A stretch of DNA of 64,000 bases from Gari tellinella (taxonomy: Eukaryota > Mollusca > Bivalvia > Cardiida > Psammobiidae): positions 15,090,540 to 15,154,539 of the forward strand of contig OV277861.1 of assembly GCA_922989275.2 (NCBI GenBank). Reading direction: 5' to 3'. How positions within the stretch are numbered: the first letter of the stretch is position 1; the number at the start of each line of letters is the position of its first letter. Position numbers and translations under genes: made by a program. The notes beneath the pieces are model-generated. The model did not search any database. It saw nothing but the letters and a program-made list of their open reading frames with translations, and was not told the origin of the DNA. Shown one piece after another: positions 43,598 through 52,794 of this stretch.

Positions 43598-44016
43598 AAA
43601 CAATACAATTGTACAATTTAATGCTCGGGTTTTATCATACCTGTAGACCAGGTAGAGCAATTACAGGGAGATTTGTAAAACTGCAGTGAAAGTGGCTTGT
43701 TGTGTCAAACAAACGGAAACAAAAACGTTGCCAGGTGCTCGATTTGGGAGAAGAAAATATCTGTATTGATAGGGATTATTCAGATTTTATAAATGGAGTT
43801 TCACTATGTTATTGAATAAGAAAATATGAATGAGGATGATGTGAATCACATTTGGATGACTTTTTGCTTTCAAGCAATAAAATGAAAATCAAGGTATAAG
43901 TGTAAACATATACAGATTGATTTGAAACCAATCATGTATTTGTTTGTGGCCAGAGTTCTTCTTGAAACATAATAACTGTAATATTCACTAGTTATATAAT
44001 TTGTATGTAATTATAT

Positions 44017-44095
44017 GAATCTATTTCATCTGCTCAGATGAACATATATAATCATTATGATTATATATGTTCATCTGAGCAGATGAAATAGATTT
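44017..44095. repeat. long near-perfect palindrome, not in any family
   Basis: About 38-base arms (ATCTATTTCATCTGCTCAG ... CTGAGCAGATGAAATAGAT) meet at a single central base in an AT-rich apex. No element ends flank it, and its sequence matches none of families A-L. Confidence 0.9.
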
Positions 44096-44867
44096 CAAAA
44101 TCCACTTTCTGTATATTGGTTTGACATCAAAACCCTCAAACTTGATGTAAATTTTAAAGTACCTAGACCTACTTAAGTATCTTGTTTTTGTGTGGCTGTA
44201 ACTATGATACAAAACTGAAACTTTTTGTAGGAGACAATCATTTAATTTTTGCTGCAATATTGAGTTATCATTTTTGTTTCCCAAAGATATGACATTTTCA
44301 GTGATGTCATGTCATGGCTGTTTCTAGTCCTTGTCAGAACTTAATGAAACTAATGCTCAATATGCATCACTACCAAGTGAAGAAATATATTTGTAAATGT
44401 TACGTATATAGTTTGTTCCCATTCCAAAATCAGTATATTAGTTACACATTCCCTTCTTCTTTGCGGTGAGACTTCAAATTCTGCAGAATTTTTGTTATAC
44501 TATTAATGAGTGTGCAATATCATATTCTTGCTGATTCTCTTCGTCATCACATTGACAGGATATCTTTTATGGCAGAGTTCTTGTCATCTGTTCAGAGGCA
44601 ATTTGTTAAAGAAGCATTGAAACCTTTAAAGAGAGATATGACATCAATGTTATAATAATGTTGTGCATCCCATTTTTTCTGTGTTATTAAACAGTTTTGC
44701 ATTAAAGGAGGTGTTTGCCTCAAAGACAGCATTTGCTTCTTTGTCAAACTAGCTCGTCAACATTGCAAGACTTGAGTTAATAATTGTGAGACAGTTTTAT
44801 AATGTACAACCAAACTTGTGTTTAGCAACAAGCCAATGGGAAAGCAAGGCAGTCTTTAAGATGTTAA

Positions 44868-44945
44868 AAGCTTAATGCAGGACACAAGTAATGCAGAAAG
44901 CTCCTATAGGAGCTTTCTGCATTACTTTTGTCCTGCATTAAGAAT
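44868..44945. mobile_element. family H hairpin
   Basis: TTAATGCAGGACACAAGTAAT ... ATTACTTTTGTCCTGCATTAA with apex AGCTCCTATAGGAGCT, nearly perfect. Confidence 0.8.
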
Positions 44946-45251
44946 TCACATATTGCCATACTTCTTCACTTACTGACCATTCAACGCATGTTTGGCTGTA
45001 CCTGCACCTAGCGGAGACTTGGATCTGTTTGTTTGACATAAAAGTTTATGGAGGTCATAACTAAGAATTTACAACTTCTTTGTACAGCTGAAGCATTTAT
45101 TTTATAGTGAAATATTGTAACAATGGCCACCTTTATCAATTTATGAGACTTTAACGCCCTGTTGTCATAATGATTTGGGATTTATGTACACTTTCGGAGG
45201 TTCTGTTCTGGAGAATTGTGTGCGTCTTGTACGCATGTTTTTCTGAGAAAA

Positions 45252-45299
45252 ATGGAGTATATTCAGACATGTGCACGGAAACGTTGGCTTAAACATGAG
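45252..45299 (+). CDS. candidate alternative 5' exon 5x-5
   Basis: ATG in AAAAATGG context, 16 codons (MEYIQTCARKRWLKHE), phase-0 end at a GTAAGA donor. Short, so it could be chance, but start context, donor and phase agree with the other candidates in this intron. The peptide is basic. Confidence 0.32.
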
Positions 45300-45479
45300 G
45301 TAAGACTACTATACATGTATATCATGTTAGTTTGTGGTTATCATGGGCTAATTTAGTGGCAATTTTCATATGCTAATTGAAGTTGTTCTGAATAGGGTTC
45401 AAAGGGGGGAATTTTACATATGTACAAGGTTAATTTATATATGCATGACTCTCACATAATAAATGGAAACTCCTTTTCC

Positions 45480-45742
45480 TTAACCCATGACCCCATAGCC
45501 TGTTTATCATAAAGTATTGAAGATAGGTGACCAATTAAAGCAGGCTGAAAGTAAAGCAGAATGCGCCTAAGTAAGGCGCATTCTGCTTTACTTTCGACCT
45601 GCTTTTAATTTAGTACTATTGTCTGCTGGGATAAAGAAAATATATCTGTTGGTAAATATTCATGACTGTATAAAGAGGACCGGACTATTGGAAGAATACT
45701 ATTAGAGGCGTAAAAAGTCGTATTTATGGGGGAATGGATTAA
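45480..45742 (+). mobile_element. family A MITE
   Basis: TTAA flanks. CCCATGACCCCATAGCC left, GGGGGAATGGA right. Apex GCGCCTAAGTAAGGCGC. Confidence 0.87.
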
Positions 45743-46153
45743 AGAACTGCCTTTCTATGCTACTGCCTTTTCATGCTACTACTCATAGTCTCAGTATGTT
45801 AATGATTGGCCAGAGGTAACAGATTTCTTACATTGTCTTTGTGAGAATTCTGCTTTACTTTCAGCCAGCTTTAGGCAGCAATTTGTCTTTATTACTTTTA
45901 ATAATTTATGGATATTAAATAGATAATTGCCTAATGGAATATCTCGCATCTATTCATATTAACTTTATATTGATGTGAGTCATATTTGGGGGTTGTTCAT
46001 TTTGCAAGTTTTATTTTATGGTACTTGAGGCTTATCTCATTGATCCCACTGGTAACCCCAGACCTCTGCCTTCTCTTACATCTTCACATTTACCTCGGTA
46101 CAAGGAAATTGTCAGTGACTGATCTGAGATAGGGGCAGTAACTTTGCCCTTCT

Positions 46154-46410
46154 CTTCAGAGCCTTTTCAGTGTTAAAGACAGGTTGTTGCTTGAAGCAGA
46201 CTGAAAGAAACACAGAATGCTCTTAAAGCAGGCTGAAAGTAAAGCAGAAAGCTCCATTGGGAGCTTTCTGCATTACTTTCAGCCAGCTTTAAGCAACAAC
46301 CTAAAAGAATGTAGGAACTATTTGTTCTGACTGTTAATCAGGACTAAAAATGCTTTTATATAAGGAAATTAGAATAAGGCGTGAAAAGGCATTAATATGA
46401 AGTGATGGGT
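46154..46410 (+). mobile_element. family A-like element with H/F-type hairpin top
   Basis: Flanks are family A-like (GTTAAAGACAGG ... AAGTGATGGG). The hairpin keeps A arms (AAAGCAGGCTGAAAGTAAAG) but its top is AGAAAGCTCC...GGAGCTTTCTGC, as in F and H. A second partial left arm precedes it. Confidence 0.65.
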
Positions 46411-46533
46411 TTGTTAATATAGATTGGTTAATTATTTTTCCACTGCATCTAGAGTTTGCAGAAGTTTTGTGGTTGGAATAGCTTCTTCCTATATTTTGGA
46501 ACTTCAAATTCATATAAAACAGTGCATAGAAAG

Positions 46534-46806
46534 ATGAATTATCGTCGTCGGTCAAGTGTGAAAAATCACTACATTCACCGGAATTCTTATGTTCCGGCTA
46601 AAGCATTTCTCACGGAGCTTGAGGGCCAGCATGAAAAACACAGGACTGAGAGTATGCCGGAGTTAGTGAGGCCGCTGTCCGGGCTGTCAGTTCTCAGTTA
46701 CTCCTCGGACAGATCAGTGTTTAGTGAGGGAGCAGATATAGACGACTGTTTTGGTAGTGATTGTAAAGAGAAAAAAGTTGCTGTAGTGTTTAGTGATACT
46801 TCACAG
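46534..46806 (+). CDS. candidate alternative 5' exon 5x-6
   Basis: 91 codons from ATG to a phase-0 end at GTAAAA. This is the most coding-like of the intron 2 candidates: basic start (MNYRRRSSVKNHYIHRNSY), polar middle (ELEGQHEKHRTESMPE), Ser-rich SVLSYSSDRSVFSEGADID, and a tail ending VVFSDTSQ. It is probably disordered. The frame is open to 46453, and an acceptor at 46460-46461 (TTTGCAG, preceded by a T-rich run) would make a phase 0-0 exon 46462-46806. No family is recognised. It could splice to 49877 in frame. Confidence 0.48.
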
Positions 46807-46889
46807 GTAAAAAAACTGCATCAGGGCTGAAAACAACATTGAAAATATACGTTATTCATGGATTGAAAGTATTTAGAATATGATGTGCT

Positions 46890-47147
46890 TTAACCCATTG
46901 CCTAAGTCTAGTTTTGAAGACGGGTGATCACTTAAATCAGGTTGAAAGTAAAGCAGAATGCGCCTTAAGGCACATATTCTACTTTACTTTCAGCCTGCTT
47001 TCACTTTTTAAGCTACCATCAACTAGGATATGAAACCTATTTATAACTTAGTAAACATTTATGACAGTATAAAGTTGAATTATATTTTCTTCAAGGCAAG
47101 AATAAATTAAAGGCATAAAAAGGTGTATTTATGAGGTAAAGGGTTAA
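46890..47147 (+). mobile_element. family A MITE
   Basis: TTAA flanks. CCCATTGCCTAAG left, GAGGTAAAGGG right. The hairpin arms are slightly unequal. Confidence 0.82.
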
Positions 47148-47340
47148 TACAGAACTACAGTAATGCAGAAAGCTCCTATAGAAGCTTTCTGCATTACTGT
47201 AGTTATGCATTTAGCATTCATCATGAGATAGACATCTACCTTTGATACAATTAAGTGATGGTCTAATGCAGAACAAATATAATGCAGAAAGGCCCTGTAC
47301 TAGGTGGTGCTTTCTGCATTACTGCTGTTTTGCAATAAGC
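47148..47340. mobile_element. two adjacent family H hairpins
   Basis: Hairpins near 47152-47210 (CTACAGTAATGCAGAAAGC ... GCTTTCTGCATTACTGTAG) and 47270-47335 (TAATGCAGAAAGGCCC ... GTGCTTTCTGCATTAC), in the same orientation about 110 bp apart. Confidence 0.65.
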
Positions 47341-47577
47341 ATTTATCTGCCATAGAGATATACACATACACATTTTATTAGACTGGTCAGTTGTCACATT
47401 AGTTTGACTTTGTGACAAAGTTTCATTTTTCACCCACAAAATTGTCATGATTAAAGTTTTAATGGGTTTTACAAATATTTTGCGGAAATGTGTGTTGGGT
47501 TCACAGTGAGTGTCACTTCTAGAGACTGAAAATAATCTGTCAGGGAATTATTGGATAAAGCAATCAATTTTATAGAA

Positions 47578-48170
47578 ATAATCAAGGTCTGCCTTGTTTG
47601 CCAACAGCAATTTGATATATCTGTTTAGGAAAGGTATCAACCCCAATACATGACACTGTTGGGCTCATAACAATTCACAAATCAGTCAGACTTGTCAATT
47701 GATATAGAGGTTCTTATCAAGCTTTTGTAGTGAGAGTTTTAACCCTTTCACCAATAGAAGCACCTTTTAGCGCATTCAGTTTATTCCTCAGTTGAAGAAA
47801 ATAGTTCCATTTTATACAGTCATGAATATTTATCATTAAAACAAAAGAGTAAAGAATATTTCTTTACTCCAGCTGGTGGCTAAGCTTAAAGCAGGCTGAA
47901 AGTAAAGCAGAATGCGCCTAAAGGCACATTCTGCTTTACTTTCAACCTGCTTTAAGTAGTCACATATCCTAAACACTAGAAACAGTTTTATTGGGTAAAA
48001 GGGGTAATCAAGGTCTGCAATGTTTGCCAACAGCACATTGATATATCTGTTTAGGAAAGTTATTAACCCCAATACATGACACTGTTGGGTTTATAACAAT
48101 TCACAAATCAGTCAGACTTGTCAATTGATATAGGGTTCTTATCATGCTTTTGTAGTGAGAGTTTTAAGGT
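47578..48170. repeat. 162-bp direct duplication flanking a MITE
   Basis: 47578-47741 and 48007-48170 are about 93% alike (ATCAAGGTCTGC ... TGTAGTGAGAGTTTTAA). A reversed family A MITE occupies the junction. Confidence 0.85.
47739..48007 (-). mobile_element. family A MITE (reversed)
   Basis: TTAA left, CCCTTTCACCAATAGAAG. Palindrome intact. The right end GGGTAAAAGGGG lacks a clean TTAA. Confidence 0.82.
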
Positions 48171-48499
48171 ATGAGGAAAGCAAACACTTGAGGACAAGTG
48201 TAGTATTTGTTCAGACCACAGGTACAATTCTACGACCAACACTCACCTTGCCATTAAGCTCTTGGCGATCCTCGTAAATAAGACAAAACAATCTCAAGCC
48301 ATGACCTGAAGAAATTGGTAGATTAAAAATCAAACATGTACTGTTAAACTTTGCTATAGCAGTTACTAAAAGATCTATTTAGGGGTATGTTATAAGTAAC
48401 AGTTTAAAGCAAACTGGACATAAATCAGAAAGCCTCTTTAGGGGTTTTCTGCTTTACATTCATCTTGCTTTATTTTAGCAACCAGCTGCCTTTACTTTT

Positions 48500-48764
48500 A
48501 TGCCACAAATATGCATATTAATGCATTAAATTTATTCATACTCTGAAGAGAAAATTGTTCCAATTATAAAGTCATGAATATCTATCGTCAGAAATGTTTT
48601 CCATATTCTAGCAGACTGTAGCTTAAATCAGACTAATAGTAGAGTAGAATACACATGGAAAATATTTTTATTGATACATATTCATGACTGTATAAAATGG
48701 AACAATTTTCATCAATGGGGAAATGAATTAAATGTGTTAAGTATTTATTGAGTAAAGGGTTAAA
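48500..48764. mobile_element. fold-back derivative of family A
   Basis: The left half is the reversed right end of A (TTATTCATACTCTGAAG ... CATATTCTAGCAGACTG). The right half is the same segment in forward order (GGAAAATATTTTTATTG ... GTAAAGGGTTAA). The usual left end is absent. Confidence 0.65.
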
Positions 48765-48791
48765 AGCCACTGCATTACAGCTACTCTGATT

Positions 48792-48945
48792 ACAGTCAAA
48801 CCTGTGTTAAGTGGCCATTCAAAAGAAGAATATCTAATGACTTCCTGCATTAGTTTTGCCCTGCATTAAGCAGTAACCTGACTTAAATTTAAATATTGTG
48901 ATGCTTCTTGAACCATCAGTTGCTTAACACAAGATTGACTTGTGC
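48792..48945 (+). mobile_element. family H MITE
   Basis: ACAGTCAAACCTGTGTTAAG at the left and TTGCTTAACACAAGATTGACT at the right are inverted repeats. The hairpin is partly deleted (CTTCCTGCATTAGTTTTGCC). Confidence 0.65.
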
Positions 48946-48959
48946 TGTTTGTTTGTAAT

Positions 48960-49013
48960 ATGATGGTTGATCTTGGTCTTACAATGGCTGTTAATTACCG
49001 CCTGGGTAACCTG
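48960..49013 (+). CDS. candidate alternative 5' exon 5x-7
   Basis: ATG-ATG start, 18 codons (MMVDLGLTMAVNYRLGNL), phase-0 end at a GTAAGA donor, 863 bp before exon 3. It is short, so the support is the donor, the phase and the position. Confidence 0.3.
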
Positions 49014-49353
49014 GTAAGAAATAATAGCCAAAATTCTGATCATTTGGTCAGCCAGGAAAGTGAAAACTATTGAATAGATATCGAGAGAGTTGTTGATATA
49101 CAAAATCCGCCATATTGGAAACCTGGGAAGCTTTTTATTCTGTTGCGCAATGATGTTATAGAATTTCTAATCATAATTTGTTCGAAGTTCTAACCTTAAG
49201 GAGTGCATGCTCCTTCTTTAAAGAATGTTGTGGGAGACTTGCACAGAATTAATTTAATACTTATTGTGAGGACTTGTCAAGAACAGATGCATGATTGTGC
49301 ATGTTGTTTGTCACATAGATGCATGTTGCTTTTTGTTTTTCTTTCATCTTGCT

Positions 49354-49608
49354 TTAACCCTTTCCCTTATAGAAGCGACTTTTAGCACATGCATTTTATT
49401 CAACCGCTGAAGAAAATAGTTCCAAATTATACCGCAACGAATATGTGTCATATTTAATAATTTCCTCATTCTAGCAGGTAATAGCTTAAAGCAGGCTGAA
49501 AGTAAAGCAGAATGCGCCATATGGCGCATTCTGCTTTACTTTCAACCTGCTTTAAGTAGTCACCTATTTTCAAAACTAGATTTAACAGGCTATCTGGTAA
49601 TGGGTTAA
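49354..49608 (-). mobile_element. family A MITE (reversed)
   Basis: TTAA flanks. CCCTTTCCCTTATAG left, GGTAATGGG right. Apex GCGCCATATGGCGC. Confidence 0.9.
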
Positions 49609-49750
49609 GCTGCAAACTGTATTCAATAACGCTCAGGTAGATATTTGTTAAAAAAACAACAACATAAATCTTATTGGTAATTCTTTTTACATGTATTAAT
49701 TTTTATTAAAAAATACACATATTTGGTGGAATGTTTAAATGCTATATATA

Positions 49751-49790
49751 TATATATAATTTATATAAATACATGTATATAGATATGTTT
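49751..49790. repeat. AT dinucleotide repeat
   Basis: A short (TA)n tract and related TATA-rich sequence about 90 bp before the exon 3 acceptor. Confidence 0.75.
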
Positions 49791-49876
49791 AAGAATTCAG
49801 TCAAATATATCAACAGTGTTGAAGTATATATGGTACAACTTTTTTAAACAGACATTTTCCCATTTTGTATTGACAG

Positions 49877-50017
49877 ATTGAAGAGAGAATCAACATTGAT
49901 GCTTTAGAAGAACTGAAATCAGCATTTGCCACAGCCGACACCAACAAGTCAGGAGAACTAGACCTCAACGAGTTCAAGGCCCTACTGAAGAGTAAATTAG
50001 GAGTTACTGGAAATAGG
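49877..50017 (+). CDS. WDR49: WDR49-like exon 3 (canonical EF-hand)
   Basis: Acceptor TTGTATTGACAG, donor GTAAGC, 47 codons, phase 0 on both sides (residues 184-230). It holds a helix (ALEELKSAFATA) and a full EF-hand calcium loop, DTNKSGELDLNE. Ca ligand positions 1, 3, 5, 9 and 12 are D, N, S, D and E, with G at 6. The second helix is FKALLKSKLG. Calcium binding is likely from the motif. The phase-0 acceptor is the shared landing site for exon 2 and the candidate 5' exons. Confidence 0.9.
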
Positions 50018-50301
50018 GTAAGCATTTTGTCATAGACAACCGTAGGCATTAACATTAGAAATTAAAAATCAGTAGACATTGGTGCCTGATGAATAAACAT
50101 TAATTACCAGTTGATGGAGCCATACAGGGCGATGTATTCAGCTCAAGAGGTTCTTGCTGTGAGTCTGATTGGCTGTTTCTGCCAAGAACATCGAGAGCTG
50201 AATACAATGCCCTGTAGCGCACTGCCAAATGGTGATCTGTTTGTTATATAAACACATACTATAATAACCATATAACAGAAATTCTGCAAAAAAGAAGAAA
50301 G

Positions 50302-50548
50302 TACTGTAAAACAGGTATTTTTCGCGTCATGAATATTTAGCATAAGGCGATTTTGTATTAATTCGCGACACCATGCACTATTTCTAGCAGTTGATAGTTT
50401 AAAGCAGGCTGAAAGTAAAGCAGAATGTGCCTTAAGGCACATTCTGCTTTACTTTCATCCTGCTTTAAGAAGTAAATTTTCAAAACTAGAGACATTCGCG
50501 AATTAACGCGTAAATTATATTCTCGCGAATAAAAACGGTTTTACAGTA
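50302..50548 (-). mobile_element. family L MITE with family A interior
   Basis: Ends TACTGTAAAACAGGTA and CGGTTTTACAGTA are inverted repeats, extended by TTTTTCGCG / CGCGAATAAAAA. These ends are unrelated to family A. The interior is family A: GTCATGAATATTTAGC, CTAGCAGTTGATAG, then the complete AAAGCAGGCTGAAAG palindrome and TTCAAAACTAGAGAC. Confidence 0.88.
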
Positions 50549-50597
50549 CATGTATACTAACAGCTAGGGTAACACTCATAACCTTTTTGTTTTATAG

Positions 50598-50831
50598 GAG
50601 GCACAGATAGACTCACTGTTTATGAAAATAGACTGGGCATCTGAAGGAACAATCACGTGGGATGAATTCTGTACCTACATGCAACTGGAATATGCGGAGA
50701 AGGAGGACTCGTATAAACGTGCAAAGGATGTGGATTTCCATCTACCTGCCAAGATAGAGAGCATACCCCATAGAGACCCTGTATTACGCCTCACTGATAC
50801 TATAGATGGCACCTTTGTTGCATGTAGTCAG
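50598..50831 (+). CDS. WDR49: WDR49-like exon 4 (EF-hand 2, start of propeller)
   Basis: Acceptor TTTTGTTTTATAG, donor GTAGGT, 78 codons, phase 0-0 (residues 231-308). The loop DWASEGTITWDE (242-253) has the EF-hand spacing but lacks side-chain ligands at positions 3 and 9, so calcium binding is doubtful. WDEFCTYMQLEYAEKE follows as its exit helix. The end, LRLTDTIDGTFVACSQ, is the first WD40 strand pair continued in exon 5. Confidence 0.9.
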
Positions 50832-50852
50832 GTAGGTGGTGGAAATCGTAAA

Positions 50853-51211
50853 TACAGCTCTTCCTCTCTACAACGACGCCCAATGGGAGACAAAAATTGT
50901 GTGGGTTGTTCTAAGAGAGTCGTTATAGGGATGGAAATTTGCTTACATTTGCAAACAGCTTGAATCCAGATCAGATGCCCCAGCGTCTGATCTGGATTCA
51001 AGCTGTTTGTCACTCGTCATTGAGTGTTTTTTCTGTCAAAATGTTCAATATGTAACTTTGAGAAAAACAGCAGGTGACAATTTCAAGCAGACAACATTGC
51101 AGCCATGAGTAGGTTTGACATATAATTGTCTTGTTTGGGGAATTGCTACAAGGATTATTGTAAGGAGGAAGTCATTGTTGGGAGGGCGGTTGTAAGGAAG
51201 AAACACTGTTA
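50853..51211 (-). mobile_element. family I MITE
   Basis: TACAGCTCTTCCTCTC to AGAAACACTGTTA. Hairpin AGCTTGAATCCAGATCAG ... CTGATCTGGATTCAAGCT with apex GCCCCAGCG. It starts 21 bp after the exon 4 donor. Confidence 0.85.
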
Positions 51212-51334
51212 CATGTAGAACAATTTTGTGAACATTATTAACCCGTTTATGCATGGGTAATACAATGAATTATCCCTATGTGAATTTGGAAGAGTTTATT
51301 ATACATAATAGCCATGTCATGAGAAAACTTATTG

Positions 51335-51710
51335 CATTGCAAACAGTGTACATCAAGGCCATTAGACGCATCAAAGACGCCGCGGCTGGCCTTGGTATAC
51401 ACTGTTTGACACCCGTATACATCTTACGCATTTTATGTAGCTGTAATTTAATACAGTATTTAGCAGTGTAGATCAATCTCAGATACATTTAGAGCCTGAG
51501 ATGACAATCATGCTCAATGGTCTGTACAATGTTGCAATGTAATAAGGCTGGTTTTGTCATGGCACGGCTCATATACAAGTGTGATCTAAAGACACTGCTG
51601 CAATATTTGTTCATACAGTTAAACATTTCATATGAGAGCAAACAGTGTAGACTCTGATAAGATGCAACCTAATTGGGTGTCTTATCAGGGTCTTCACTGT
51701 TTGCCAATGT
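51335..51710. repeat. two B/D-type hairpins without clear ends
   Basis: Near 51338-51410 (GCAAACAGTGTACATCAAGG ... CCTTGGTATACACTGTTTG, apex GACGCCGCGG) and near 51638-51704 (GCAAACAGTGTAGACTC ... GGGTCTTCACTGTTTGCC). Arms are shared with family B but the tops differ. Confidence 0.65.
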
Positions 51711-52010
51711 CTAATTTGCAAATCTCATGTAGTTAAGATTTGTTGTAAATATTATTTTCTCTAATTTAGCATATTATGGACTATAGAAATCCTGGTATGT
51801 GTGGCTTACTTTTTCATCCTGATCATACACTGAATTACCCTGATCTTGCTGAACAAATTATCTTATTTTGAAATACAGTAAAATCTCTCTTTATTGAAAA
51901 CTAAATGAAGTTTATTATTTTGTATTTAAGGCAGGTGGCTGTTTACGTGTTTCTCATCCAGATCCAGGCTATTTTATCAATAATGTAAACAATTATCATT
52001 TAAATTGTAG

Positions 52011-52070
52011 GATGGTATGGTGTCATTTTGGTCACCAAGTTTGGAGCTGAAGAGAACAAGACAAGTTGTG
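52011..52070 (+). CDS. WDR49: WDR49-like exon 5 (WD40 strand)
   Basis: Acceptor TTTAAATTGTAG, donor GTAAGT, 20 codons, phase 0-0 (residues 309-328). DGMVSFWSPSLELKRTRQVV follows exon 4 directly and completes a WD40-type blade end (x-G-x-V-x-x-W-S). It is only 60 nt; frame continuity on both sides supports it. Confidence 0.85.
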
Positions 52071-52097
52071 GTAAGTCCTATACATTGCTACTTTGCA

Positions 52098-52697
52098 TTA
52101 ACCCTTTACTACACAGCCTGTTTCTAGTATTGAAGACAGGTGACCACGTTACCCATTACCCCATAGCCTGTTTCTAGTATTGAAGACAGGTGACCACGTT
52201 ACCCATTACCCCATAGCCTGTTTCTAGTATTGAAGACAGGTGACCACGTTACCCATTACCCCATAGCCTGTTTCTAGTATTGAAGACAGGTGACCACGTT
52301 ACCCATTACCCCATAGCCTGTTTCTAGTATTGAAGACAGGTGACCACGTTACCCATTACCCCATAGCCTGTTTCTAGTATTGAAGACAGGTGACCACGTT
52401 ACCCATTACCCCATAGCCTGTTTCTAGTATTGAAGACAGGTGACCACGTTACCCATTACCCCATAGCCTGTTTCTAGTATTGAAGACAGGTGACCCCTTA
52501 AAGCAGGTTGAAAGTAAAGCAGAATGCACCTTAAGGTGCATTCTGCTTTATTTTCATCCTGCTTTAAGCTACAATCTGCTAAGATATAGAAAATATTTCC
52601 AATGGTGCATAGTATTCATTACTGTATAAAATGGAACTACTTTCTTCAGTGGAGGAATAAGTTAAAGGCATAAGAGGCGTAATTAGGAAAAGGGTTA
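52098..52697 (+). mobile_element. family A MITE whose left end is amplified 8x
   Basis: TTAA flanks. Eight left-end copies at an exact 50-bp period: TTTCTAGTAT occurs at 52121, 52171, 52221, 52271, 52321, 52371, 52421 and 52471. The last copy leads into one normal hairpin and right end (GGAAAAGGGTTAA). Copies 2-8 are identical over the shared segment. It starts 28 bp after the exon 5 donor. Confidence 0.95.
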
Positions 52698-52794
52698 AAT
52701 ATAGTTCAATTAAGTGGTTTGAAGGCTACTGGTAAAACATTCAGTCAAATTTGTATTCCTTGAACAATTAGGAGACACTTTATTCATATACTTG

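Larger units (their letters stand above)
12889..49876 (+). other. intron 2 of the WDR49-like gene (~37 kb)
   Basis: The intron runs from GTAGGA to TTGTATTGACAG. Much of it is MITEs of families A-I, listed separately. Seven or more candidate 5' exons with phase-0 donors lie inside it. If those are real, this is the interior of a multi-promoter locus rather than one plain intron. Confidence 0.55.

Noticed and set aside
52098..52490. Possible CRISPR array (identical repeats at 50-bp spacing)
   Set aside because: The repeats are directly adjacent with no unique spacers, and the DNA is eukaryotic. It is tandem amplification of a MITE end.
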